A stretch of 64,000 bases of DNA from Tamlana sp038148895 (GCA_038148895.1 JBBVGQ010000003.1), one strand, 5' to 3'; counted from the stretch's first letter, positions 42,640 through 52,186 are shown. Translations and numbers: made by a program. Notes: generated by a model not told the origin, from the letters alone.

Positions 42640-44220
42640 ATGTTTAGGAACATCCTCTCTCTCAAAATAGGTTGCATTTTTTTTCTTTTTTTTAATTTGA
42701 TGGCTTTGGGCCAAGCAAATGAAAATTACTACCGTTTTATTGACTCTGCCGATATACACATTGACCATAACACAGAGAAAGCCTTATCATTTTTAGATTC
42801 TATTCCTAAACCTTTAGAAAGGAATATTGAAGGAAGACTATCAGAATATTATTCCATAAAAACATTAATTTTTGATGAATACAACGAGTATTCTAAAATG
42901 CAGCAAAGTATCATTTTTGCCTTAAAATATGCTGACAAAGAAGAAAACTATCAGATTGCCGGAGACGCTTGCTTAAACTTATTCAGCAATTTATATTTTG
43001 TCTCAAAGGACACTACTGCCCACAGTTATTTAAACAAAGCAATTGAATATTATGAAAAATGTAACTATGTAAATGGACTTTTGGAAGTGCAACAAATGAG
43101 GGCATATGCCGAGTTTTTAGATCACGATTACCTCTCATGTATAAACTTGCTTTTGGGCAACCTTGATAAATTTTCAAAAGTAGAGGATAACCAATACTTC
43201 AATTTGTTTGCCAATTACCTTTTGAGTTCCAGCTATTTTAGGTTAGGCAAATATGATAAGGCACACATTTACTTTAATAAACTTAAAGATTTGCAAAATG
43301 CACTGGGCGTAACAGATTACAACTATTATTCATTCGAATCTACCTTAAAAATGCAATTGGCCAAATTACATTTTAAGTCAAATACTTTGGATTCAACATT
43401 ATACTACCTAAAGGCGTCTAAAAAGTTTACGTCTTATATGCCAGAGAATATATTAAAAGACTACTACCGATTGTATGCTGATATTTACAAGGTATCAGGA
43501 GACATTAATAATTCAAAAGCTTATATAGATACGTTAATGCAAATTGGCAAAAAAAGTTACAAAAGTAATGTTGAAGCCAGTATATTGATAAATGATTCAT
43601 TATTAAAAGCGGAAACTGAATTGGCCGAAACAAAGCAAAACAATATGTTCAGCATAGGCTTGATAATAATTTTTTCTGGTGTTTTGGTTGTTTTGAGTCT
43701 GTTCTATTTTTCTTTTTATAAAAATCGAAAAGTGAGAATTATTGAACAAGGCAAAGAGTCGAGTAACTTTTCTTATTTAAAATCCAATAATGAAAGGTTA
43801 GCGGTTAAAGTCCATGGGTTGGAAGAATATATCAAAAATTTGAAGAGTGAGATTAGGGAAATTTCATCTACAAAAAACACTGAAACCCAAAAAGAAAGAA
43901 TAAAGTCGCTTTACAAAAATTTACATATTGATTCTTCCACTTTACTTGACAAAACTGAAAATCATTTAGAGTTAGTAAATGACCTTAATATTGAATTCTT
44001 CAAACAAATTGAAGAGCGTTATCCAAGTTTAAATAAATCAGAGGTCATTATTTGTTACTACTTGTTTATGGGATTTAGCAACAAAGAAATTGCAGTGTTT
44101 TTAAATGTATCAGTCAGGTCGGTAGAAAGTAGGCGCTACAGAATTTCAAAGAAAATGGATTTCAATAAAGATGAAACTACTTTGGTGAATCATCTTCAAG
44201 AAACATTTGGCAGTATTTAA
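42640..44220 (+). CDS. TPR-repeat sensor with membrane segment and C-terminal LuxR-type HTH
   Basis: This 526-residue protein has a signal peptide (LKIGCIFFLFFNLMALGQ), periplasmic TPR repeats (about 30-315), one membrane segment (MFSIGLIIIFSGVLVVLSLFYF), a cytosolic coiled coil (NLKSEIREISSTKNTE) and a C-terminal LuxR-type helix-turn-helix (LNKSEVIICYYLFMGFSNKEIAVFLNVSVRSVESRRYRISKK is the recognisable block, in pieces). This is a one-component membrane regulator, common in Bacteroidota. The stimulus and targets are unknown. The gene stands alone between long non-coding gaps (271 bp before, 344 bp after). Confidence 0.86.
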   Translation: MFRNILSLKIGCIFFLFFNLMALGQANENYYRFIDSADIHIDHNTEKALSFLDSIPKPLERNIEGRLSEYYSIKTLIFDEYNEYSKMQQSIIFALKYADKEENYQIAGDACLNLFSNLYFVSKDTTAHSYLNKAIEYYEKCNYVNGLLEVQQMRAYAEFLDHDYLSCINLLLGNLDKFSKVEDNQYFNLFANYLLSSSYFRLGKYDKAHIYFNKLKDLQNALGVTDYNYYSFESTLKMQLAKLHFKSNTLDSTLYYLKASKKFTSYMPENILKDYYRLYADIYKVSGDINNSKAYIDTLMQIGKKSYKSNVEASILINDSLLKAETELAETKQNNMFSIGLIIIFSGVLVVLSLFYFSFYKNRKVRIIEQGKESSNFSYLKSNNERLAVKVHGLEEYIKNLKSEIREISSTKNTETQKERIKSLYKNLHIDSSTLLDKTENHLELVNDLNIEFFKQIEERYPSLNKSEVIICYYLFMGFSNKEIAVFLNVSVRSVESRRYRISKKMDFNKDETTLVNHLQETFGSI

Positions 44221-44564
44221 GCGCAAAACTAAATTTCTTTTTGTTTTTTAACGATTAGATAACTCGTTGATGTAAAAACAATTACCAAAGTGCGTAGTAG
44301 ATGCGTAGTTGATTATTGCAAAAAATCACTCTAGTTTATGATATTTGTTATATGCTATTATCAACAATTGATTGTGTTAAGCTCTTGTGATGTTTAAGCT
44401 GATATTGTTTTGATGACTGGGTTGGTTGTAATCAAAGCAATAATCTATCACAAAAGAAATGACAGGATTAATTGATAAACAATCCGCTATTAATACGTAA
44501 TAGTTCGATTAAAGGGTAAAAAAGGAGTCTTATTCAGACTCCTTTTTATTTTGGTGTTTTTAAG
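44221..44564. other. Intergenic region, no gene seen
   Basis: This stretch of 344 bp between the TPR-LuxR gene and the convergent acyl-CoA carboxylase gene holds only short AT-rich ORFs and a bidirectional hairpin at its right end (separate feature). I see no RNA gene. Confidence 0.6.
44519..44547. terminator. Bidirectional terminator between the TPR-LuxR and acyl-CoA carboxylase genes
   Basis: AAAAAGGAGTCT and AGACTCCTTTTT pair perfectly (12 bp) around TATTC. A-run left and T-run right allow function in both directions. Confidence 0.85.
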
Positions 44565-46115
44565 TTAAAGAGGAATATTGCCATGCTTCCTTTTTGGGCT
44601 ATCTACTTTCTTATTTTCTAAAGTTGAAAATGCCTTGATTAATTTTCTTCTGGTGTTTTTTGGAAGGATTACTTCATCTATAAATCCACGTCTTGCAGCT
44701 CTGTAGGGATTGGCAAATTTTGCGGCGTATTCAGCTTCTTTTTCAGCTAATTTTTCAGTTGGGTTTTCAGAATCGGCAATTTCTTTTCTAAAAATAATTT
44801 CACTGGCACCTTTGGCTCCCATAACCGCTATTTCTGCTCCCGGCCAAGCAAAATTGTAGTCAGCTCCAATATGTTTGGAGTTCATTACATCATAAGCGCC
44901 ACCATATGCTTTTCTTGTTATGACAGTAATCCTTGGCACGGTGGCCTCACTTAAGGCATACAACAATTTTGCGCCGTGCACGATGATACCGTTCCATTCT
45001 TGGTCTGTTCCAGGTAAAAATCCAGGCACATCAACCAATACCAAAAGTGGTATATTAAAACAATCGCAAAACCTCGTAAAGCGAGCAGCCTTTCTGGAAC
45101 TATTAACACCTAAAACACCCGCAAATGCCATGGGCTGATTGGCAATTACGCCAATACTTTGACCACCGAGGCGTGCAAAACCTACAATAATACTACCGGC
45201 AAAATCCTTATGTATCTCATAGAATGAATCATCATCAATAATGCCCTTGATTACATCGTGCATATCGTATGGTTTGTTGGGGTTATCTGGAACAATATCA
45301 GATAAAACATCCCGAACTTCATCTTGTAAATCAATTTCCAGTTTCTTTGGTTTTTCGGTGTTGTTTTGTGGTAAGTAACTCAGCAGTTTTTTTACGTCAT
45401 CCAAACAAGCTACGTCATTGATGGATGTTTTATGAGCCACGCCGGACTTTGTGGCATGTGTTGAGGCTCCACCTAATTCTTCGCTGGTAACTTCTTCGTT
45501 GGTAACGGTTTTTACAACGTTAGGGCCTGTAACAAACATATAACTCGTGTGTTCAACCATTATGGTAAAATCGGTCATTGCTGGAGAATACACCGCGCCA
45601 CCAGCACACGGACCCATGATAGCCGAAATTTGCGGTATGACTCCAGAGGCTAGAACGTTTCTGTAAAAAATATCAGCATATCCGCCAAGGGAGCGCACGC
45701 CTTCTTGGATTCTTGCGCCACCTGAATCATTGAGGCCTACAATGGGTGCGCCTACCTTAACAGCCAAATCCATGATTTTGCAAATTTTTTCGGCATGTGT
45801 TTCAGAAAGTGAACCGCCAAAAACCGTAAAATCTTGAGCATAAACATATACCAATCTGTTGTTGATTGTGCCGTATCCAGTAACTACGCCATCGCCAAAA
45901 AATATTTGGTCTTCCATACCGAAATCTTTGGTTCGATGCGTTACGAGAGCTCCTATCTCTTCGAAGGACCCTTCGTCCAAAAGGTATTCAATGCGTTCTC
46001 GTGCCGTAAGCTTTTTGTTGGCATGTTGCTTGTTTATACGTTTTTGCCCTCCGCCCAATTTGGCAAGTGCAATACGCTCATTCAGTTTATTTATTTTTTC
46101 CTGTTTTGAATCCAT
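44565..46115 (-). CDS. pccB: Acyl-CoA carboxylase, carboxyltransferase subunit (propionyl-CoA carboxylase beta type)
   Basis: This 516-residue crotonase-fold carboxyltransferase transfers carboxyl from biotin to an acyl-CoA. Recognisable blocks are KLTARERIEYLLDEGSFEEIG, GLNDSGGARIQEGV, IMGPCAGGAVYSPAMTDF, GGASTHATKSGVAH and PLLVLVDVPGFLPG. It resembles propionyl-/methylmalonyl-CoA carboxyltransferase subunits. It follows the biotin carboxylase gene by 5 bp and completes a three-gene operon. Confidence 0.92.
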   Translation of the reverse strand: MDSKQEKINKLNERIALAKLGGGQKRINKQHANKKLTARERIEYLLDEGSFEEIGALVTHRTKDFGMEDQIFFGDGVVTGYGTINNRLVYVYAQDFTVFGGSLSETHAEKICKIMDLAVKVGAPIVGLNDSGGARIQEGVRSLGGYADIFYRNVLASGVIPQISAIMGPCAGGAVYSPAMTDFTIMVEHTSYMFVTGPNVVKTVTNEEVTSEELGGASTHATKSGVAHKTSINDVACLDDVKKLLSYLPQNNTEKPKKLEIDLQDEVRDVLSDIVPDNPNKPYDMHDVIKGIIDDDSFYEIHKDFAGSIIVGFARLGGQSIGVIANQPMAFAGVLGVNSSRKAARFTRFCDCFNIPLLVLVDVPGFLPGTDQEWNGIIVHGAKLLYALSEATVPRITVITRKAYGGAYDVMNSKHIGADYNFAWPGAEIAVMGAKGASEIIFRKEIADSENPTEKLAEKEAEYAAKFANPYRAARRGFIDEVILPKNTRRKLIKAFSTLENKKVDSPKRKHGNIPL

Positions 46116-46120
46116 ATCTG

Positions 46121-47560
46121 TTAATTGGGTAAGCGTAAAAGTTTTTGGTCTGCTAAATATTGCTTCATAGCTATAAGCGCAGCAATTTTTGCTTCGTTTT
46201 CCATCTCTGATTTTAATGTCTCTGGTGTATAGAAATTTTTAACGAAATGCGTATCGAAATTTCCAGAGCGGAATGCTTCATGTTCACATACATATTTACC
46301 GAATGTAAGCGTGGTTTCTACACCTTCTACAATGTAATTGTCAATTGCTTTAATCATTAGCTGAATAGCCTCTTCACGCGTTTTTCCATAGGTAATTAAT
46401 TTTGAAAGCATGGGGTCGTAATAAATAGGAATATCCATACCCTGTTCAAAACCATTATCAACCCTGATATTTGTGCCAACGGGCAGTTTATATGTTTCTA
46501 GATGGCCAACGCTTGGTAGAAAATCATTCAAAGCGTCTTCAGCATAAACACGAAGTTCCAGGGCGTGACCATTGATTCTTAAATCGTTTTGTTTTATGCT
46601 CAACGCTTCTCCGCGAGCTACTTTTATTTGCAGTTCTACCAAATCGACGCCCGAAATAAGTTCGGTTACTGGATGTTCTACTTGGAGGCGTGTGTTCATT
46701 TCCAAAAAATAGAAATTATGGTTGGCATCCAATAAAAACTCCACAGTTCCTGCTCCTAAATAATCGCAAGATTTGGCCACTTTGATGGCTGCTTCTCCCA
46801 TTTTTGCTCTAAGTTCTGGGCTTAAAACGGAAGAAGGTGCTTCTTCAACTACTTTTTGGTGACGCCGCTGGATACTGCATTCACGCTCAAAAAAATGGAG
46901 AACATTGCCATGGCTGTCCGCCATAATCTGGATTTCGATATGACGTGGTGAGGTCACATATTTTTCGATAAAAACGGAGCCATCGCCAAAGGCTGAAGTG
47001 GCTTCACTTATGGCACGGTTCATTTGCGATTCTAAATCTTTTTCTTTTTCAACAATGCGCATACCTTTTCCGCCACCACCCGCAGACGCTTTTATAAGAA
47101 TAGGAAAACCAATTTCCTTGGCAATGGATTTTGCTTTGTTTACATCGGTTATGGCTTCATCAATGCCCGGAACCATGGGGATATTATATTTTTTAACTGC
47201 TTCTTTGGCAGCCAATTTACTTCCCATAATTTTTATGGCTTTGGAACGTGGGCCAATAAAAATAATGTTATTTGCTTCACATAATTCTGCGAAAGCTGCA
47301 TTTTCACTTAAAAAACCATAACCTGGATGAATGGCATCAGCGCTTAAATTTTTAGCGACTTCAATAATCTTGTCACCCCGCAAATAGGATTGATTGGAAG
47401 GTGGTTCACCAATACATACAGCTTCATCAGCAAATTTAACATGCGGTGCATTTCTATCAACAGTGGAAAAAACAGCGACGGTTTTAATGCCCATTTTTTT
47501 GGCTGTTTTCATGACGCGAATGGCAATCTCGCCACGGTTTGCAACTAATATTTTTTTCAC
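46121..47560 (-). CDS. accC: Biotin carboxylase subunit of acyl-CoA carboxylase
   Basis: This 479-residue ATP-grasp enzyme carboxylates the biotin of the carrier protein. It begins KKILVANRGEIAIRVMKTA. Biotin-carboxylase signatures are GYGFLSENAAFAELC, LIKASAGGGGKGMRIV, FFERECSIQRRHQKVVEEAPS and FLEMNTRLQVEHPVTE. It lies between the carrier and carboxyltransferase genes with 5-bp gaps either side, so its role is with these two and not necessarily with fatty acid synthesis. Confidence 0.92.
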   Translation of the reverse strand: MKKILVANRGEIAIRVMKTAKKMGIKTVAVFSTVDRNAPHVKFADEAVCIGEPPSNQSYLRGDKIIEVAKNLSADAIHPGYGFLSENAAFAELCEANNIIFIGPRSKAIKIMGSKLAAKEAVKKYNIPMVPGIDEAITDVNKAKSIAKEIGFPILIKASAGGGGKGMRIVEKEKDLESQMNRAISEATSAFGDGSVFIEKYVTSPRHIEIQIMADSHGNVLHFFERECSIQRRHQKVVEEAPSSVLSPELRAKMGEAAIKVAKSCDYLGAGTVEFLLDANHNFYFLEMNTRLQVEHPVTELISGVDLVELQIKVARGEALSIKQNDLRINGHALELRVYAEDALNDFLPSVGHLETYKLPVGTNIRVDNGFEQGMDIPIYYDPMLSKLITYGKTREEAIQLMIKAIDNYIVEGVETTLTFGKYVCEHEAFRSGNFDTHFVKNFYTPETLKSEMENEAKIAALIAMKQYLADQKLLRLPN

Positions 47561-47565
47561 AAATT

Positions 47566-48054
47566 TTAATTTTCGAATTCAATTAACAATTGGTTTTTTT
47601 CAACGGCATCACCTTTTTTTGCAGAAATAGATTTAATAACGCCATCTCTTGGTGATAAAATACTGTTTTCCATTTTCATAGCTTCAAGAATAAACAGCGA
47701 ATCATTTTCTTTTACTTCCTGGTCAACTTCCACGTGCATTTCCAGAATCAATCCGGGCATAGGTGCTTTTATGGAATCTACTAATTTTGAAGATTTAGAG
47801 CCTAATCCCATTTTCTTAATCAATAAATCCAAGTCGTCCATAATATCCACCACATAGGTGTTATTATTGATTTTTATTTGATAGGATTTACTGTTGAAAT
47901 TAGAAGCAACAATTTCAGCTTTGTACGATTTACTCTCTTGAAGTATATGAAAGTTGTTTTTTGAAACTTGAAGTGCGTCTAGATTTGAAATCTCGCTTTC
48001 AGAAATGTCAAAATCAAAAGAACTGTTGACTTTTACCTTAAATTTTTCACTCAT
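47566..48054 (-). CDS. Biotin carboxyl carrier protein of the acyl-CoA carboxylase
   Basis: This 162-residue protein has a C-terminal biotinyl domain with the EAMKM site (Lys127) in LFILEAMKMENSI and the APMPGLI segment before it. The N-terminal 80 residues are less conserved. First gene of the operon; a promoter -7 element sits three bases upstream of its ATG. Confidence 0.9.
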   Translation of the reverse strand: MSEKFKVKVNSSFDFDISESEISNLDALQVSKNNFHILQESKSYKAEIVASNFNSKSYQIKINNNTYVVDIMDDLDLLIKKMGLGSKSSKLVDSIKAPMPGLILEMHVEVDQEVKENDSLFILEAMKMENSILSPRDGVIKSISAKKGDAVEKNQLLIEFEN

Positions 48055-48057
48055 TTA

Positions 48058-48065
48058 CAAAACTA
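48058..48065 (-). promoter_or_regulatory. -7 promoter element for the acyl-CoA carboxylase operon
   Basis: The minus strand reads TAGTTTTG (TAnnTTTG), three bases before the ATG at 48054. It implies a leaderless or near-leaderless message. Confidence 0.4.
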
Positions 48066-48159
48066 TTGGTAGAAGTAAATATAGGAATTTTAAACAGCAT
48101 TTTCAATTATTACATACCAATGCTGACTTTACTTTTTAATTGTTTTGAATAGTTGAAAA

Positions 48160-48717
48160 TTATTCGGAGAGTTGGCTTTTTATTTCTTGTAATACAAACT
48201 CATAATAAGGTTTGTTTGAAGGTACAAAGTGATTTTCGTTGTCGCCAATAGTATCTATAAGTTTTTGAAATTGCTGAAGTGTTACCAACTTTAAAGCTTC
48301 AACTTCTTCTTCTTGTGACACTAATTCGGAAACGGAAACGTTCAATCTTGCAATAAAAGTATTATGGAATTCATTGTCTTGAATTCCGTTATTATAACTT
48401 TGAAAGCATTCAAAAACGCCGATTTTTTTTAAATCTTTTTCAGAAAGTTTTAAACCAATTTCTTCGCTGGTTTCTCTTAATACGGCTTTTTTTGCGGTTT
48501 CACCAGCATCAATATGCCCAGCAACCGATACATCCCACATTAATGGGCAAATGGTTTTTTTTGCTGAACGTTGGGACAATAGAATTTCACCGTTTTTGGT
48601 GTAAAGCCAAAGATGCGCCGTATGGTGAAAGAGACCTTTTTGGTGGATAACGGATTTCAATTCTGAAACTCCAGTTGGATTACCGTTTTTATCTACTACA
48701 TCTATATATTCGTCCAT
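48160..48717 (-). CDS. Nudix hydrolase, Idi-like group
   Basis: This 185-residue protein has the Nudix box GHIDAGETAKKAVLRETSEE-IGL, complete with the REx2EE metal ligands. The N-terminus DEYIDVVDKNGNPTG and HTAHLWLYTKNGEILLSQRS match the Idi/YfcD type. It hydrolyses a nucleoside diphosphate derivative or acts on an isopentenyl-type pyrophosphate; the substrate cannot be told. It lies 105 bp upstream of the carboxylase operon and downstream of the M42 peptidase terminator, so it is probably a separate unit. Confidence 0.85.
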   Translation of the reverse strand: MDEYIDVVDKNGNPTGVSELKSVIHQKGLFHHTAHLWLYTKNGEILLSQRSAKKTICPLMWDVSVAGHIDAGETAKKAVLRETSEEIGLKLSEKDLKKIGVFECFQSYNNGIQDNEFHNTFIARLNVSVSELVSQEEEVEALKLVTLQQFQKLIDTIGDNENHFVPSNKPYYEFVLQEIKSQLSE

Positions 48718-48727
48718 ATTTTAATTT

Positions 48728-48755
48728 AAAAAAAGATTCCCGACAAGCGGGAATC
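48728..48755 (-). terminator. Terminator after the M42 peptidase gene
   Basis: GATTCCCG-ACAAG-CGGGAATC is a perfect 8-bp stem, followed on the minus strand by seven T. Confidence 0.85.
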
Positions 48756-48760
48756 AAAAT

Positions 48761-49849
48761 TTAATCGAAATAGCTAAAAGACTCGCCGTCTTTTATGCTC
48801 AATAATGTTTCATAAATCAGTTTGATGACGTTTTCAACATCATCTTTATGCACCATTTCTACTGTGGTATGCATGTAACGTAGAGGCAGAGAAATTAATG
48901 CTGAAGCTACGCCACCGTTGCTATAAGCAAAAGCATCGGTATCGGTTCCTGTGGCTCTTGATAATGCTGAACGTTGAAAAGGTATTTTTTTGCTTTCAGC
49001 CGTATCTGTAATTAAATCACGTAATTTTTGTTGTACGGCAGGAGCATAGGCCACAACAGGACCTTTACCAATTTCTAAATGACCTTCCTTTTTCTGTTCT
49101 ATCATTGGAGTAGTGGTATCGTGCGTTACATCGGTAACAATGGCCACATTAGGTTTTATGGTTTGGGTAATCATTTCAGCACCACGTAATCCGATTTCCT
49201 CTTGTACGGAGTTGGTGATGTAAAGCCCAAATGGCAATGATTTTTTGTTCTCTTTAAGTAATCTAGCTACTTCAGCAATCATAAATCCACCCATACGGTT
49301 GTCTAAAGCGCGACAAACAAATTTATCGCCGTTTAGAATGTGGAATTCATCCGGATAAGTTATCACACAGCCCACATGAACACCCATTTTTTCAACTTCG
49401 GCTTTGTCCTTTGCACCAATATCAATGGTGATGTTATCTGGTTTTGGAGCCTCTTCTTTTGCTCTATCTCTTGTGTGGATTGCAGGCCATCCAAAAACAC
49501 CCTTAACAATACCTTTTTTGGTGTGGATATTTACAATCTTGCTCGGTGCTATTTGATGGTCGCTACCACCATTTCTAATCACGTAAATCAACCCGTTATC
49601 TGAAATATAATTTACGTACCACGAAATTTCATCGGCATGACCCTCGATAACCACTTTGTATTTTGCTTTTGGGTTTATTACGCCAACAGCAGTGCCGTAA
49701 GTGTCTGTAATAAACTCATCTACATAGGGTTTTAGGTAATCCATCCATAATTTTTGCCCTGTCCATTCATATCCCGTTGGGGCGGCATTGTTTAAATATT
49801 TTTCTAAAAAGTCCATCGACTTTTTGTTGAGAATGCTCTTTTTCGCCAT
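48761..49849 (-). CDS. M42-family zinc aminopeptidase (glutamyl aminopeptidase/endoglucanase-like)
   Basis: This 362-residue cytosolic metallopeptidase has metal ligands in VIEGHADEISWYV (His, Asp nearby), CRALDNRMGGFMI (Asp), QEEIGLRGAEM (Glu-Glu) and AIVTDVTHDT (Asp), with the later DTDAFAYSNGGVAS. This is the tetrahedral aminopeptidase family; it degrades peptides. It has a terminator directly after the stop and is divergent from DUF4294. Confidence 0.92.
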   Translation of the reverse strand: MAKKSILNKKSMDFLEKYLNNAAPTGYEWTGQKLWMDYLKPYVDEFITDTYGTAVGVINPKAKYKVVIEGHADEISWYVNYISDNGLIYVIRNGGSDHQIAPSKIVNIHTKKGIVKGVFGWPAIHTRDRAKEEAPKPDNITIDIGAKDKAEVEKMGVHVGCVITYPDEFHILNGDKFVCRALDNRMGGFMIAEVARLLKENKKSLPFGLYITNSVQEEIGLRGAEMITQTIKPNVAIVTDVTHDTTTPMIEQKKEGHLEIGKGPVVAYAPAVQQKLRDLITDTAESKKIPFQRSALSRATGTDTDAFAYSNGGVASALISLPLRYMHTTVEMVHKDDVENVIKLIYETLLSIKDGESFSYFD

Positions 49850-49915
49850 GTGTAAAAGTTTTGCACTAAAATAATAATATCTATAGAAAAAAATGTTTTA
49901 AACCTTGTAAATTCT

Positions 49916-49923
49916 TAATTTTG
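49916..49923 (+). promoter_or_regulatory. -7 promoter element for the DUF4294-PAQR-GNAT operon
   Basis: TAATTTTG matches TAnnTTTG; predicted start near 49930, about 22 bases before the ATG at 49952. Confidence 0.38.
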
Positions 49924-49951
49924 GCATACTAAATGCTCCAATGTTTTATAG

Positions 49952-50635
49952 ATGAACTATTTAAGATTTACAATCCTTCTTTTTCCTGTATTTCTGTTTG
50001 CCCAAGTGAATGATTTTGAGCAGGATTCTACCAATGTGGAGTACCTTATTATTGAAGGGGATTCGGTGCCAAGAACGGCCATCAATCTAGATGAAGTGAT
50101 GCTGTTGCATAAATTAAAGTTCAACAGTAAAGAGGACAGGATTAGATATTTAATTTTAAGAAGAAAAACCATTAAGGTATATCCGTATGCAAAACTGGCT
50201 GCGGAACGGTTGGATTCGATGAATCAACGTATGGCCAAACTAACCAGAACTCGAGATAAAAAACGCTACACCAAACAGGTGCAGAAATATATTGAAGGTG
50301 AATTCTCTGAAGAATTAAAAAAAATGACCCGAACAGAAGGTCAAATATTAGTAAAATTGATACACCGACAAACGGGAACCACTGCTTTTGATTTGGTTAA
50401 GGAACTCCGTAGTGGTTGGCGTGCCTTTTGGTACAATACTACAGCCAGTATGTTTGATATTTCATTAAAACGGGAGTTTGACCCAATGAATGAAAAGGAA
50501 GATTACTTAATCGAAGATATTTTACAACGTAATTTTCAAAGTGGTAGGTTGGAAGAGCAAAAGCCAGCCGTAGAATTTGATTTTTACGAACTGACCAATA
50601 AATGGGTTTATTCTGAAAATCAAAACCCTAATTAA
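49952..50635 (+). CDS. DUF4294 family exported protein
   Basis: This 227-residue protein has a signal peptide (FTILLFPVFLFAQ). The DUF4294 core is visible: IRYLILRRKTIKVYPYAKLAAERL, TRDKKRYTKQVQKYIEGEF, RTEGQILVKLIHRQTGTTAFDLV and GWRAFWYNTTASMFDI. Function is unknown. Its final TAA overlaps the next ATG by one base (TAATG), so it is coupled to the PAQR gene. Being next to an M42 peptidase is usual in Flavobacteriaceae. Confidence 0.85.
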   Translation: MNYLRFTILLFPVFLFAQVNDFEQDSTNVEYLIIEGDSVPRTAINLDEVMLLHKLKFNSKEDRIRYLILRRKTIKVYPYAKLAAERLDSMNQRMAKLTRTRDKKRYTKQVQKYIEGEFSEELKKMTRTEGQILVKLIHRQTGTTAFDLVKELRSGWRAFWYNTTASMFDISLKREFDPMNEKEDYLIEDILQRNFQSGRLEEQKPAVEFDFYELTNKWVYSENQNPN

Positions 50636-51261
50636 TGCGTATTCAGTCGGTATTTGAAGAAAAACTTAATAGCATATCTCATGCCTTAGGTGCTTTGTTT
50701 GGTATCGCGGCACTTATTCTTTTAATTATTGGAGATACACATAAAACGGACTGGAGCTTATTTAGTGTCATTATTTATGGTATTTCAATTATTGTGCTTT
50801 TTACCACCTCAGCATTTTACCATGCCGTAAAAGGGGAGAAACGCAAACATTTTTTTAGGGTTATAGACCACATTAGCATTTACCTTTTGATTGCTGGAAC
50901 ATATACGCCCGTTTTGCTTATTTCGCTGGAAGAGAGTAATGGTTGGCTTCTGTTTTATATTGTTTGGGGTATAGCTGCTTTTGGCGTTATTTTAAAACTA
51001 TTCTTTACGGGACAGTTTGAGGTTTTTTCAACGCTTTTATATCTGATTATGGGATGGCTGATTGTGTTTGATTTTTCAAATCTTTCAGATGCATTGGGTA
51101 CCAATGGCGTTTTATTATTGTTTGCTGGTGGTTTGGCTTACACGGTTGGCATTGTTTTTTATGCTATTCACAAAATACCCTATAACCATGTTATTTGGCA
51201 CTTGTTCGTTTTGGCCGGGGCTGTTTTTCACTTTTTTATGATTTATTTATTCGTGATTTAA
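50635..51261 (+). CDS. PAQR/hemolysin III-family membrane protein
   Basis: This 208-residue protein has seven predicted membrane segments and conserved PAQR positions: EEKLNSISHALGAL, TSAFYHAVKGEKRKHFFRVIDHISIYLLIAGTYTP and the C-terminal HVIWHLFVLAGAVFHFF with metal-binding histidines. The family name hemolysin III is historical; members may be receptors or lipid hydrolases. The start codon overlaps the DUF4294 stop. Confidence 0.88.
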   Translation: MRIQSVFEEKLNSISHALGALFGIAALILLIIGDTHKTDWSLFSVIIYGISIIVLFTTSAFYHAVKGEKRKHFFRVIDHISIYLLIAGTYTPVLLISLEESNGWLLFYIVWGIAAFGVILKLFFTGQFEVFSTLLYLIMGWLIVFDFSNLSDALGTNGVLLLFAGGLAYTVGIVFYAIHKIPYNHVIWHLFVLAGAVFHFFMIYLFVI

Positions 51262-51263
51262 TT

Positions 51264-51761
51264 ATGATAGAAATACGCCAAGCGAAAACAAAAACGGATT
51301 ACTTGCTCATAGAACATTTGGCAGATGCCATTTGGCGTGAACACTATATTTCAATTATAGGGAAGCCCCAAGTAGATTACATGCTCGGAAAATTTCAATC
51401 GGCTATGGCTGTTGAAAATCAAATTTTGGACGGATTTGAATATTTTCTATTATATTTCGACGGGACTCCTGTGGGCTATATTTCCATAAAACCTGAAGTG
51501 ACTGCTTTGTTTTTGAGCAAAATCTATGTTTTAAGTGGTTTTAGAGGAAAAAACATTGGAAAGACGGCAATGAGGTATGTTGAAGAAAAAGCCAAAGACT
51601 ACAGTTTAAAATCTATTAGATTGACCGTCAACAAAAACAATTCAAAAACCATTAAAGCCTATGAGAAACTTGGTTTTATCAAAGATGGAGCAATAGTCAT
51701 TGATATTGGTAATGGTTTTTTGATGGATGATTTTGTGATGGTAAGAGCGGTTGTATATTAA
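51264..51761 (+). CDS. GNAT-family N-acetyltransferase
   Basis: From the ATG at 51264 (MIEIRQAKTK, 165 residues), two bases after the PAQR stop; an upstream in-frame start at 51195 would overlap the PAQR gene deeply. The acetyl-CoA loop is seen in LSGFRGKNIGKTAMRYVEEKA, and NNSKTIKAYEKLGFI is the family C-terminal signature. Substrate unknown. Its last four bases overlap the convergent DUF4268 gene. Confidence 0.88.
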   Translation: MIEIRQAKTKTDYLLIEHLADAIWREHYISIIGKPQVDYMLGKFQSAMAVENQILDGFEYFLLYFDGTPVGYISIKPEVTALFLSKIYVLSGFRGKNIGKTAMRYVEEKAKDYSLKSIRLTVNKNNSKTIKAYEKLGFIKDGAIVIDIGNGFLMDDFVMVRAVVY

Positions 51762-52186
51762 CCCTCAATAATATCTTTATATTCTTCAAAAAAAGCTTCA
51801 AATAGACCCATCTTTTCATTAAAGAACACCATAACTTCCTGCCATGAATTTTTGTTATGAATGGAAACCTTATTTTCCAAGGGTACATAGATTCTTGAAA
51901 TTTCCTTTTGGTTGTCCAAATAATATTCTTCTTCAAAAATGGCCTCAGGAAGATAATCGTCAAGTAAAATAGATTTTAGAGCCAGTAGTTTTTCCCAGTA
52001 TTTAATGCGATTTTCCAAGTCATCTTCCAAATCTATAGCCACTAAAGCTGTTTTGGTGTCAAAATGAAATTTAAAACTGAAACCCTTCAGTTTAGTATCA
52101 TACAAAATCCATTTGCGTGGAAATGATTTTCCAAAACTGGTCCAAAATTCTTGTCGTAATATGCGTGATTCTTCTTTGCTAAACAC
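51758..52186 (-). CDS. DUF4268 domain protein
   Basis: This 142-residue protein matches DUF4268: RQEFWTSFGKSFPRKWILYD, FKFHFDTKTALVAIDLED and YWEKLLALKS, ending in a Phe/Glu-rich helix. Function is unknown; such domains also occur fused to restriction-related or nuclease-like proteins, but here it is stand-alone. It is convergent with the GNAT gene (four-base overlap). Confidence 0.82.
   Translation of the reverse strand: MFSKEESRILRQEFWTSFGKSFPRKWILYDTKLKGFSFKFHFDTKTALVAIDLEDDLENRIKYWEKLLALKSILLDDYLPEAIFEEEYYLDNQKEISRIYVPLENKVSIHNKNSWQEVMVFFNEKMGLFEAFFEEYKDIIEG

Noticed and set aside
51758..52186. DUF4268 as evidence for a restriction-modification locus
   Set aside because: It is stand-alone with no methylase or specificity subunit nearby.
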